The notes beneath the pieces were generated by a model. The model did not search any database. It had not been told where the DNA came from and saw only the letters and a program-made list of their open reading frames with translations. Both the position numbers and the translations under genes were made by a program. From assembly GCA_000507305.1 (NCBI GenBank), contig DF240783.1:1-64000 (forward strand): DNA of 64,000 nt, given 5' to 3'. This stretch comes from Breviolum minutum Mf 1.05b.01 (lineage: Eukaryota; Sar; Dinophyceae; Suessiales; Symbiodiniaceae). Shown one piece after another: positions 46,225 through 57,077 of the stretch (positions are counted from its first letter, which is position 1; each line of letters opens with the position of its first letter).

Positions 46225-46338
46225 GTTGGAACGGTTGGAAGGGAGCGATTTGTAGCAAGGTATAGCAAAATTCCCACGCAAAAATGGAAGCCAAGACGTC
46301 AGATAGCGGGATCATGTGAAGATGGTCATGTTGAGTAA
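46225..46338 (+). CDS. candidate exon, unrecognised
   Basis: After CCAAAAAG|G the frame reads VGTVGRERFVARYSKIP then TQKWKPRRQIAGSCEDG and TGA. GCAAG|GTATAG at 46260 could end the exon early. It is strongly basic. The frame is also open upstream to about 46129. Confidence 0.45.
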   Translation, partial: VGTVGRERFVARYSKIPTQKWKPRRQIAGSCEDGHVE

Positions 46339-46630
46339 CAAGTGACAAAAGCCTGCCAGGTATTCATATGGGTCCTATTCTCCTTCTTATTATACCCTTA
46401 TGATTTTCATTGTCATCTCGTCATTAGTCTGAGACCTTCATATTCTTGCATTATTAGGCAAGTTTGAATATTTGTATATATACAGTATGTAGATATATGT
46501 AGAACACGGTCGTTGGATGAAATGACCAGCGTTTTTTAACCGCAAAACCATAGGTCCGACCACACCCGACGTCGCGCTGAGTGGAAGAATTGTAGTTTAC
46601 CCATGATTTGCTTAATAGTTTCGTCATGAT

Positions 46631-46737
46631 CCCATCGGATCCGCCCGTAATCATATTTTTATATTTACCTACACTTACCATGAACATTAACCAAAATGTA
46701 TAGGTAAATATATCTAGCATACATGGATCCTATATGG
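46631..46737. repeat. family C inverted-repeat element (diverged)
   Basis: TCCCATCGGATCC and GGATCCTATATGG are the outer ends. The loop ACCATGAACATTAACC and inner TTTACCTAC/GTAGGTAAA-like arms are retained. Confidence 0.75.
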
Positions 46738-47306
46738 TAATGTGAGTTTTATTGATGTTTGTTTCAGACTGACTGACATAGCCTTTTTCTCCAAGTTGTT
46801 CTCGGCTAAGTTGCATCATGTTGCACCACCTGTATGACTTCACTGAGCAGTCAGATGAGGTCTATCATCCTCTTGCGTATTGAGACGGGAACAGAGCTCT
46901 TTGTGTGCGCCCGATTGGGGCCGTGTTTTCGGGTGACATGTGTTTCACATGCAATTTTTGTTGCGAGGAGCCCGGAAAGGGATCCTTAGGGGAATACGAT
47001 ATCACAACGTTAAATTCACTGGCAATTGTATTGAGTAAATGAAAGGGAAATGATTCCCAATGATTAGCCGGAATAGATCTATATATGTTATATAGTTTCG
47101 TTTCAGTTTCAAACTTGCCCGAACTGTGCCGGATGCCAGCAACGACAAAGAACCATTAAGCAATTGTGAATTTGGGAGGTCCTAATTTGGGGTCAAAATT
47201 CGTTGCAAAAATGGCCGAATGATTGGAGGTAATACCAACTTTACATTGGCAACTTGATGTTTTTTTCCGGTTTATGCCAGCAATTCTGTTCTGGTCAAAC
47301 AAAATC

Positions 47307-47400
47307 GCGACCTCACACGACCGATTTTCCTCCAAAAGGTAGCTGAGGTTTCAGGAAATCTCATTATTTCAACAAAATCATCTAGGTTGGTGAAATATTA
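47307..47400. repeat. repeat G, copy 2
   Basis: GCGACCTCACACGACC is identical to the start of copy 1 at 20767, followed by GTAGCTGAGGTTTCAGGAAA and a diverged tail. Confidence 0.75.
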
Positions 47401-47722
47401 TAATTTGGTTAATTAGATGATTCACCATAATTCACCATTACAAGTGTTTTTAAAGTTCTTTCGGTTGGATTCCAGCTCGCACATTTAGCTTGGTGAATTT
47501 CTTCTGTGTTTAGATTTTTCTTTCCGGACCATTCACCCAGATTCGTTGGGTGAAAGCCTTGTTTGCTGAAGCGATCGATGAATAATATCGTATTGTTACA
47601 CTATTCATGCTTCATGTATTATTCACGTTGAAACTGCATGGTATATATGTAGATGTGTTTGATCAACACTCAACACATCGATTTGATTGTTGGCTTCAGT
47701 TGCGAACACCAAGTCGGGCCAG

Positions 47723-47818
47723 GGCTCTTCTCCTTTCATGGATCGCCGTGATGATCGCCTTCTTTACATTGATGTGGGGCTCTCAGCCAGTTCTCACTGT
47801 TCTCACTTGCATGTTTTG
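47723..47818 (+). CDS. candidate exon encoding one membrane segment
   Basis: After GTCGGGCCAG|G the frame reads ALLLSWIAVMIAFFTLMW then GSQPVLTVLTCMF and leaves at GTTTTG|GTGAAA, phase 2 to 2. About 50% GC, so hydrophobicity is not just T-richness. It predicts one or two membrane helices. Family unknown. Confidence 0.4.
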
Positions 47819-49154
47819 GTGAAAGTGATGCCTACACTGCGTAAACTACCTTAGTAAAGAAGTGGATCAATTCAGTTCGGCACAACAAAATACAACTTAA
47901 GAAATCACACCACTTTGGCCGGGCTGCAGTAAAGCTCGGCCACTTAAATGAGTTTATATAACAGGACGAAGTAGCTACATGAATTGTCACACCAAAAGAG
48001 TTGAATTGAAGAGCCTTTCCGAATCCATTTTGCATCTACTTTTTGGTCAACTTCTCATAGGTCAACGCAGCTACAGAATCAGAGTTTTGAAGGTCATTTC
48101 CCTTTTGTTTCTTTTGAATATCCCAGATGATTCAATGTCAACAGTTCCTGCAGTTTGAAGAAGATGTAGTCGTTGAAAAGTAACGGTAGCATCAACTTTT
48201 AAAAGGAGGATGCAGTATGCACTTTTTGTATCTTTTGTTGCAATCACGAATCGCATCTAATGTCTTTTTTGCTCGCAGGATTCGTCTGGCTCGAAGATGT
48301 GACATGTTACATCCAGTTGCGTCAGTAGGGGCACATGACTGTGAATATACAGGTGCACCTGATGAATGTCCAATGCTTGAATGCTTGTGTTGTTTTGTGA
48401 GAAACATGCTCAAGATGTAAATCTATAAATGCCAAGCGATGATAGAGATCGTCGACGTAATATCTCTATACATGCATATTTATGGCATAATTTATGGTGA
48501 TTTTTCTTGGTGTACTTCAAAAAATCATCACAGAGACGCTACTTTGGGTGGTTCAGCTAGCTTTCAGTTATCAAAGATTTATGAAATGGTCCGACCTGGA
48601 AGGTCCTGCCTATGCCGCATTTTTGTTGATACAATCCTTGCAAGATGAGTTTCATTGACCTTGCTTTTTTTGGTAGTTGATGTGTATTGCTGCGCGGCCA
48701 TTTGTTTACTTTACAAAAAGGGGTAGAAGAGAATTCCAAGAATTCACAACAAACACGCGAGACGGGTCCGCAGCTGCTTTGAAACACGACTTCTCATCAT
48801 CTCATCGGTCAACTCTGCTTGTTTTGTAACGGGCTCGCAGCTGGAACTTGCTGCTGGCAGAGGTTAACTGTTGGTTAATCAAATTGACATGATATTGGTA
48901 TTTCAGTACATGGAAAGACAGCTTCACTGTGTGATTTGCAAACTATGGTGCTACCAAGTACAATAGGGTGGATAGATTCCTAAGATCAAAAACGTGTAAG
49001 GAGAGAGGTTTGACATGATTTGACACGTTGTGCAATGCATTTGCTATCATCTACTTGTAATAGGGAAACATGTGCAAAGTACACCTTCACCAAAAGCACT
49101 TTGTATTTTCTGGTGCCTTCAACCTGGCATCCCACCTTTGGCCGAAAATCTCAG

Positions 49155-49260
49155 GGTAACCATTGGTTCAGCCGCTCTGGCTCAGCTGCCTTGGAATGGG
49201 GTTTCAGATTTGTTGGGTGCCCTTGGCCCCAGAGCTTTGGCAATATCCCCGTGGTCTTTT
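49155..49260 (+). CDS. candidate internal exon, unrecognised
   Basis: After AAATCTCAG|G the frame reads VTIGSAALAQLPWNGV then SDLLGALGPRALAISPW and leaves at TCTTTT|GTTAGT, phase 2 to 0. GC-rich, alanine-rich, balanced. No family recognised. Confidence 0.45.
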
Positions 49261-49383
49261 GTTAGTGCCTGTTTTTTGAATGTCATGGATCTTTTTAAGA
49301 AAACCACCCTACGAGAAATCCAAGTGCAAAAAAGAGAATTATACTTAGTAAAAGATACTATTCAAATAGTAAACATACCTACA

Positions 49384-49410
49384 CCCCCCCCCCCCCCCGC
49401 AAAAAAAAAA
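49384..49410. repeat. C15 followed by A10
   Basis: Fifteen C, then GC, then ten A: the complement of the T-run/G-run tract at 926-949. Confidence 0.95.
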
Positions 49411-50791
49411 TGAACAGGAACAGTAGATCTTCCAAAACCCCCAGTTTGGTCGTTCGGTCCTTCGGGAAAAAAAAAACTTCCAAACCCATCAACTCCTGGC
49501 CATGGATCAAACACTGGATCAATCGCAGCTTCTGGACTGGTTTCTGTTGGGTGGGTATGGCAAAAATGGCGGTGATTTCCATTCAGGAGTTTGTGATCTC
49601 AACTTTTGGAGGGAAGCATATATGCATATTTAGAATTAGATATTCAATTATATTCAGATATTGTTCTTTGTAACTATATGTAGTAAGTGTGTATGTATAT
49701 GTGTTCAAGAAAAAACAATGTGTCATTTTCGTAAAAGTGATTCATGTAAGATGATGCAAGGGTTTTGCACAAAGACATCATTCAAATTGGCCTTTTTAAG
49801 TCTGATTCGCATTTGCCACAGGACGTGAGGCATGATTCATTTGACATGTCGCCAAGCGTGCGAAGGCATGGCGTTCGCATGGTTGTTATCGGATGGATTT
49901 TTGAGGTATTGGTCCCGGTTGCTTATGTTTCTCCATGTTGTACAGTGTTTGTTTAAAACAGTTACCTTTTGCAGTATTCTTTGATATTCTTTGATGTTTT
50001 AGTCGGATGACTATGTCGTGTCATCTTGGCTCGACCTCACTTGACTTCAAAATGACACCAGCATTTCTTTGCTTGTATATAGTGCTTGGACTCTATCTTT
50101 AAGTATCTCTTGTCAACCTGTGTGATCACGGCTCTCCTAACTACACGGTCACTACCCCATCAATGCAGGTGCTGTTATTCACCATCCTCAAAAGTAAAGC
50201 AGGATTGGTAAACAACCCCCCTCCGCCGGTCCCCCGTGCGCTTTGGGGGGTCCCATTGCAGTAGTGTAGCAATCTATGCAGAAGAGATCCTTGAATCTCC
50301 TACAGTACCGGAGGGAAGACCAGGAGCCGGCGTGGGCCCCCACCCACAATGGGCAGCGATTTGGAGCTATCCCAAGTTTGAAACGTCATCATTATCAATA
50401 GATATTGTTTAGTTAAACAATTAAGCCTCCACATGTTGGATTCCAATCCTATCGTCGCCATCTTGTGAATATATCTTTTAATGCCTAGCAAACAAGATGA
50501 CCCTGTTCACTGACATACTCCACAAATCCATACATTGATTTACAGTTCGCCCCAGTTAGCATATGTTGATTGACTTTCGCAGGGTTATAATGTAATTCGA
50601 AGCAAACAGTTGCCACACTTTTGTACCACTGTCCCACCCCTTCTTCAAGCCTTTTTCGGTGCAATGATATTGGGGTGAAATCAGATGTTATCTAATCCCT
50701 GATCATGAAGCCTTGAGGTGGTATCTAAGATCCCATGATCCCATCCCTTCATATCCAACTCGTATCTTCCCTCAACTGGTCTCTGAAAAAG

Positions 50792-50893
50792 GCGTACCTT
50801 TTTCGGTGCCGCTTCGGCTTCTAGAGCGTGCTGTGCCCTTTGCAGCCGAGCGTATGATGCGTTGGACTCCGTACTGCCTCAGTCCGTGCCATG
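50792..50893 (+). CDS. candidate internal exon, two open frames
   Basis: Between CTGAAAAAG|G and GCCATG|GTTCAA both RTFFGAASASRACCALC… and VPFSVPLRLLERAVPFA… are open. It is GC-rich and well bounded. The frame is undecided. Confidence 0.4.
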
Positions 50894-51104
50894 GTTCAAA
50901 TGAGGGACGTTGGTAGTTGACACATGGGGGTCGCATATGTTATCATATGACATGTCACTTGGCCAAGGGGTCGGGTCTCAATGAGAGATTTTGATGTTGA
51001 AAAATCTAGGGCAATTTAATTTGATTCAAGAGCATTTTTGCAGGTCTAATTGTTTTGAAGGCGGGGAGTCAGGTTGTTCGTGCAATGTTTGTCTATTTGG
51101 CTTA

Positions 51105-51204
51105 CCCACAGGATCCATATATGGTATATTAGTATATTTGCCAACATTTACCATAAAAATCAACCAAATGTAGTATAAATAAATACCATACATGGATGCT
51201 ATGG
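51105..51204. repeat. family C inverted-repeat element (diverged)
   Basis: CCCACAGGATCCATATATGG and CCATACATGGATGCTATGG with the loop ACCATAAAAATCAACC. Confidence 0.8.
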
Positions 51205-51457
51205 CTTTGCATGTTTGACTTACATTTGCTTTTTCATTTGTGGTGAGGAGCGGTTGCCGTGACACCATTGTGTAGCAACTAGGCTTTCACGCCTTAAGTT
51301 GACCATGTATGGGAGGTCAATGTGAATGTACCTTAACCAAATATATGATTCAGTAGTTTGTTTCACTGAATGATTTTTGTTACCCTAAACGATAATTTTG
51401 ATGAATTGCAGAAGGATATTGCCTGGCTTCAGTGTTTGTGGACAAAATAAAGATCCG

Positions 51458-51530
51458 GTACACCACTGGAAAAGGAAAATCATCTTCCAAACCAACATTT
51501 TCAGGTTCTATGTTAATCTTCCGGGGTGTA
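51458..51530. repeat. family D element, left arm truncated
   Basis: TACACCACTGG then GGAAAATCATCTTCCAAAC and the right arm GTTAATCTTCCGGGGTGTA. Interior as in the 2554 copy. Confidence 0.75.
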
Positions 51531-53098
51531 ATTGTCAACATCCCCCAACACCTCGAGCCTTCGGTGGGTCCAACGTTTGCCCAGCCATTGAGATTTACCG
51601 CTTGCAAGTGCTGCGGATAGTCCTGGCAGTCATTCTCGGAATCCTGGCTATGTCAGGTAGAACGGGCAGAAAAATGTAGGTGTAGATAATTGTTAGAGAT
51701 TATCAAAGATTATATTAGATACATATAATGATGTTTATATATATATATTTAAATATTTATTCTAGGTTTGTTTGGTAGTGTTTGGCCATGGTTGGTTGAG
51801 ACATTTGTAGGACCTTGGGCCTGCGCGGCGCATGTTACAAAACATGTCATGTGAAGATGATCGGTCGCCAAAGCCACGATAACAACGCCTGTTCTGTTTG
51901 GAAACGAGGATATCAAGATAAACACCCCAACTGGAACCAATCATGATAATCAGCAGCTCCGTTGCTGAAATTTGTGTTACAGAATGTCGAAGAAGCACAA
52001 AATCATTTGTAGATATGCAACCGGTCTCTGGTGATTCCCCACGAAGGCATGATATTAGCACGTTTTGCTGGTTTGTTGGAAACTGGATGAGAGAAAGTGT
52101 GTGGATTCCAGATATTTTTGAAGCTTTTATCAGCCATAAACGTTCGAGCAATGTACCATATTTGGTCCTTAACATTCACCTGAAACACATGTCGACATCG
52201 TGTTTTGCTATGCCATTCTATGGGATGGCAGTGGCAGTGGCTGAACCTACAACAATCCAATGTGTGTTTTCCAGTGTGTGGTAGATTTATTTCGGAGAAC
52301 CTATGACTGTTCGATTTAAAAACCGACCCCCAAGCAAATCTAATGATGATATCATTTGGGGTTATCCGCCATCCACGATGTTAGTCAAAGTCATACTAAT
52401 GTTGCAGTTTTTGTTTATTTCTGTGACTGGGGTGGGTTTCGTATTCATTTTTACTCTTGAGACGAATACACCAATACCCCCGATCAAGTTGTATGATGTT
52501 GTATAAATATATATATATACACATTCATATGTGTGCATATAGACGTACGTTTGTGTGTGATGGGTTGAAACCACCAATCCGACAACAATGCGCGAGGAAA
52601 GTGCAGTTGGGATATAAAAATTCAACACTTTGGGAAATCTTTTTTGTTCAAGCATCAGGACTGCTCTTGGTTGCCGTGCCCATCATTATGCAACAAATCG
52701 TATCTTGGACTGCGAGGAATGTCGCAGTTTAGCCAAGAAGGGTCCTAAATCGGCGCCCCAATGGTGATCAACAGCAATGATGGCACAGAGGAGAAACGGA
52801 AGTATAGCGAAGTAACTTGACAAGTACATACACAATGTTGAAATCTTTATGTTCTATCACATTTTATTTAGATATAAAATGAACTGATTCATATATTCAG
52901 ACGTATTGCAATGAATATGGATATGTATCCAGCAAAGAAATAACCTTTTCCTACCTTCTGTGATTTTTTGCTACGTAGCTTTCCAAAATGGGAAGGATTA
53001 AAAAACAACGGCGCGTTTTGTTGTTAGAAGATGGACGACAAGTCACCCGGAACCAAGTCAAACCAACTGTGGACCAACGGAACTGTTCCGAACAGAAG

Positions 53099-53335
53099 GG
53101 GTGAATTTGTTTGCTCAACATGGGTAACAACACAAGGAGCCACCTGGCGTTTCCTTCACGCTCTTCCTTTTCCTATATGTCACCTGGGCCGTTGTACAGC
53201 TGCTTGGCGTACTTACCGGCTTACAAAAAAATCCCATGTCGATGCACGCGGAACTCGCCCATCTATAGCTTTTTGTTTTTGCTTCACCTCCGAAAGGAAA
53301 GAGCGTCAAACTTTAAAAATTCAGGCCTGCTAAAA
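53099..53335 (+). CDS. candidate long exon, unrecognised
   Basis: After CGAACAGAAG|G the frame is open for 77 codons to TAA, with GEFVCSTWVTTQGATWRF and FTSERKERQTLKIQAC. A minus-strand frame overlaps. Internal donors are possible. Confidence 0.4.
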
Positions 53336-53465
53336 CAAAACATGTTGAATCTATACGAAAAAACTATACTTTGCCAAATCTAATCACTTCGATTCTCGAT
53401 GGACATGTTCAGTTCAACAGATTGGGATGCATGAATTTTCATTATGGCTGAATGGATTGGTTCAG

Positions 53466-53616
53466 GAACAAGTTGGTTAGACTGTCGCTGGAACCTGAAC
53501 CTGAACTTCCAGAGCCGAATGAGGTCATGAATCAACCTGCTTGGGGGGTTGCCGGGTGGCGGGTGGAAGCAAGAATGGCTGGCGGCCGTAACCGTAACCG
53601 TAGGATTTTTTTGTAG
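53466..53616 (+). CDS. strong candidate exon, acidic proline repeat
   Basis: After TTGGTTCAG|G the frame reads NKLVRLSLEPEPELPEP then EVMNQPAWGVAGWRVEAR and MAGGRNRNRRIFL before TAG at 53614-53616. The (EP)n stretch and Arg-rich end suggest a disordered tail. No domain recognised. Confidence 0.5.
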
Positions 53617-53772
53617 CGGAAGATCATGTGATATGGATGGAGATATGTCGTTAATTATTATGTCGTATGAAAGAAGTCACGACATCTCCGGAAATGGCCT
53701 TCATATAGGAAATGGGGTTCCCATTCCTAAGCGTTTTTTTTTAATTTTCATGAATGTTTGAAGGGAAAAAAG

Positions 53773-53912
53773 GTTGGTTCAAGAACCGCAGTTCTACTAA
53801 CGTTGGCGGATTGTGTTTCAAGCCCCTTGTTGTCTCGGATTCTCATCATCCGAATCATCCCCACCAGAGGAACGGAGGAGAGCGATTTTCAAATGATCAT
53901 CCTAAGCAACTG
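53773..53912 (+). CDS. candidate exon, His/Asn-rich
   Basis: After GGGAAAAAAG|G the frame reads WFKNRSSTNVGGLCFK then SDSHHPNHPHQRNGGERF. It stays open into the family D element at 53914, so the true end is before that. Confidence 0.4.
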
Positions 53913-53913
53913 T

Positions 53914-54019
53914 ATACACCCCCGAAGTTTAATATAGCCCCTGAAAAATGATGGTTGGAAGACTACTCTCCTTTTGGGATTGTATATTTTCAGGGGCTAT
54001 GTTAAACTTCCAGGGGGTA
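53914..54019. repeat. family D inverted-repeat element
   Basis: Left TACACCCCCGAAGTTTAAT and right TTAAACTTCCAGGGGGTA, with inner arms ATAGCCCCTGAAAA and TTTTCAGGGGCTAT. Very clean, with two arm pairs. Confidence 0.9.
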
Positions 54020-54414
54020 ATCATTAATTATTTTGTTTTATGATTAAGACCTAGAAGTGTCATCCTAAGCTTCGAATTAGCGGGAATTACTTGAATATTA
54101 TATATGATTAGTTTCAGCTATAGTCAAAATTGGGTTGTAGTTGTTCTGAAATATCTTGTGATTTGTTGGATTCATTCCTAGAGATTGGGGCATATACCGG
54201 GTGTAAGCATGTTCATTCATAGGGTCACACTTGCATCGTGGGAATCAGGATAAATCACGATAAATCCAAATGTCGGATGTGTGTCGTTTTCAAATGTACT
54301 GTGTCCCATAGCTATCCAATCATCCATTGTTTCCCTCCAAAAAACACCACATTAACGAAGCCTAACTCAACCAACTAACTCATTCAACCCCAAACCAACC
54401 ACTGAAACCAACAG

Positions 54415-54512
54415 GACCCCAGACCAACGTATCAACCCTGTATCCAACGGTCAGGTGAACCGCACCTGGGCAGCCATGCAGTATTTCCAGTTGGATCAAA
54501 CTACTCCGGGAG
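54415..54512 (+). CDS. strong candidate internal exon, unrecognised
   Basis: After ACCAACAG|G the frame reads TPDQRINPVSNGQVNRTW then AAMQYFQLDQTTPG and leaves at CGGGAG|GTGACT, phase 2 to 1. Polar and Gln/Asn-rich with AG|G and G|GT sites. One of the best non-domain exons here. The frame stays open to TAG about 36 bases later. Family not recognised. Confidence 0.55.
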
Positions 54513-54662
54513 GTGACTTGGGACGAGGAATGGTGGTTTCCACAAGAATCTAGGACTACAGCAGTTCGGTGACTACCCCGTGATTGATAAAATTGATAAA
54601 GGTTTATACTCTTCAGCTGATGCATGATGAATCATAAAATATGAACAAGCTTCACAATCTTT

Positions 54663-54746
54663 ATTTATTTGGTGGCAACTCAAATATTTTGTATTTTCAC
54701 CCCATACTTGGGGCAATGATCCATTTGTATTGAAATTGTTTGAGGG
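54663..54746. repeat. degraded family E element
   Basis: TTTGGTGGCAACTCAAATAT and TTTTCACCCCATACTTGGGG match the left half of family E. It lies about 190 bp before an intact copy. Confidence 0.6.
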
Positions 54747-54932
54747 CATGACGTTGTGAGTTAGAAAATGCCCAAGGCTTAAGGATATTCAACCCTTGCA
54801 GCGGCTATTTAGAAGAGACGAAGGGATCCGGGAATCCTTCCACAAAATGACCCGAACATTCAAAGATTCCAAGGTGGTCGATTTTTTCGGATGCTTTGGG
54901 ATCCGTTTTCGGTGATTTCGGATTTATCTAGG

Positions 54933-55019
54933 TGGTGGTTTCAAATATTTTATATTTCACCCCTACCTGGGGAAATGATCCAATTTGACTAATATTTTTC
55001 AAATGGTTTGAAACCACCA
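54933..55019. repeat. family E inverted-repeat element
   Basis: TGGTGGTTTCAAA and TTTGAAACCACCA are perfect complements. The interior CACCCCTACCTGGGGAAATG is shared. Confidence 0.95.
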
Positions 55020-55416
55020 GCCAGTTATCTTTGGATGTCTTTTGTTGTTTTCTTGGTGTGGTTTGTTTGTTTGCCCTTTTTTGGGTAGGGGGGTGGTAGC
55101 TAGCTGGGTTTATGATGGCTTGCTTGTTTTTTTGTTTTGCGTTTAGATGTTTTTTTTACTGCAATCTTGGACAACTTCTTTTGATAGTAAAAACATGTGA
55201 AAAGTGATATTTTTGTTACCTGCCGTAATTGTGAAGAAACATGCAATAGACTATAGGATAGGCAATAATTTTATCCGTATAAGTTCCATGTTTATTGTTT
55301 AGATATATTCTTTAGGTACTTCAGTTGTTAGAAATATAGGAATTGCGATATTGTTTTTACACCACTGTACATTTCTTGCATATGGAAGGAATGCTTGTGT
55401 GCACTTACATGCCAAG

Positions 55417-55438
55417 GAAGCTTTTGACAAAGATGGAG
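55417..55438 (+). CDS. possible micro-exon with EF-hand start
   Basis: Between TGCCAAG|G and GATGGAG|GTATTT lie seven codons, EAFDKDG, which resemble the start of an EF-hand loop. Very short, so weak. Confidence 0.3.
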
Positions 55439-55515
55439 GTATTTGCCCAGCTTTGCAAAATATGCTGGGCCAGTGTTGTTTGAACAGCTTAAAAGCCGTT
55501 TGATCAAGATGCATA

Positions 55516-55591
55516 CTGCACCCCGAAAACGTCCACATGTCCCCTTTTCAACATCTCTAAACAGGGGACATGTTAGTTTTCCCGGGAGTAA
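55516..55591. repeat. short family A element
   Basis: CCGAAAACGTCCACATGTCCCC and GGGGACATGTTAGTTTTCCC, with only about 18 bases between. Confidence 0.8.
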
Positions 55592-56241
55592 TTTTTTGGA
55601 ATTGCGAACCGCACTTCTTCGTACTTTTCTGAAACTGTTGATCCGATAGTTGTCAATGTAGGATTTTGCTCTGGGGATATTATATTTCCTTTTTTTGAAA
55701 AGGCCAATTTGCAAAAGGATATTGATAACCCGCTGAAAACCAACGAAGAAAAAACATACTGAGCCTTTGACTATTAAACTCTCCGTGGCATATCCCTATG
55801 TTGCGGGAAACTTGTTGATTCCAATAAATCTCTTTTACTTCCTGTTTGAAAGGGGAGAAGTCTTACCATCACTGAAACCACTCATAGCCCCTGAAAATCG
55901 ACCTTCCCAAAAGGCAACTCATCTTCCAACCCCAGTGTTTCAGGTGCTATGTTTATGATGTTTGTTTCAGGGATGGCATTTGTTCACCAACGAAAAACCT
56001 CTCCAACCTGAGGTCCGAGTAGTGTGACTTTCAATACTTGGACGGTTCGACGTGAAACGGACGGACTTCGCCATCCAGATGCTTGTCGAATTGACTTCCC
56101 TTTTGGTTGCCTGGGTTGGAAAAGGATGCACCACAAGGCACCAGGCCTTTTTTTGTGGGAATTTGACAGTACCATGTTTTTAGCTCGCATGGATCAAAAA
56201 GCATGTCCCAGACCCCAAGCATCGGCCAGTCGAAGGTGTTG

Positions 56242-56248
56242 GTGTTGT

Positions 56249-56270
<22 letters not shown>
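56242..56270. repeat. (TTG)n microsatellite
   Basis: About nine TTG triplets followed by GGTAGTGGTAATAGT-type variants. Confidence 0.9.
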
Positions 56271-56279
<9 letters not shown>

Positions 56280-56452
56280 TTGGTAGTGGTAATAGTGGTA
56301 GTAGTCGTGGTAGTGTAGCGCAGTTGTGGTTGTGGTTGTTGTCGTTTGTACGAGGATTCATATTTTTGGCCGGCCTGGGATTTGTCACAAGAACAATGTG
56401 TCAGCGGTATTTCGGGTATTCAAGAGTTGAAACACGTTGAAAATACATTTTC

Positions 56453-56540
56453 TGGGTGGTGGTTTCAAATATGTTCACCACTACCTGGGGAAATCATCCA
56501 ATTTGACTAGTATTTTTCAGATGGTTGGTTCAACCACCCA
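56453..56540. repeat. family E inverted-repeat element (diverged)
   Basis: TGGTGGTTTCAAATATG and GGTTGGTTCAACCACCCA, with ATCCAATTTGACTAGTAT inside. Confidence 0.85.
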
Positions 56541-57077
56541 CTAGTTTTTCTCAGGACGTGGAGATGATGCATCAAGAAGGCTGATGGGTGAGTGGCATGG
56601 TTTTGCTATGCCGAGTTTGGTGCCATGATCATTGCATCATGCGATTCTTCGCAGGTTGAACCAATTTGTTCCAATTGAAGGATGTTTTGAGAAACTTTGG
56701 TCATCTCATGATCCTAGTCGGTTACTCCATACCTTTTTTTATTTGAAACTGGTGATGTCATCCCGTAATTCGATTGACCCCCGTATACCCAAACGAGAAA
56801 CTTCACCCTCCTGTAATTCATGTTTCAGGGACCCAGCTCACCCACAGAAAGGGAACCAGCTCACCTCCCAAAATCTCCCAATTGGGGGCTATTTTACTTC
56901 TCACCTTTGGACCCCAAGTGCCGCATGATACTGTAAATTAAATGGAGGTTTTAAGCCCTGAAAATATGGGAAAAAATAACCCCTAAAAATGAAGGAAACG
57001 TGGGTTCCCAGGGCAGATCTGTATGCATATTTGCTGCACCCAAATGAGTTTTTGTTCGCATCGCGCCAGGTGTACAG

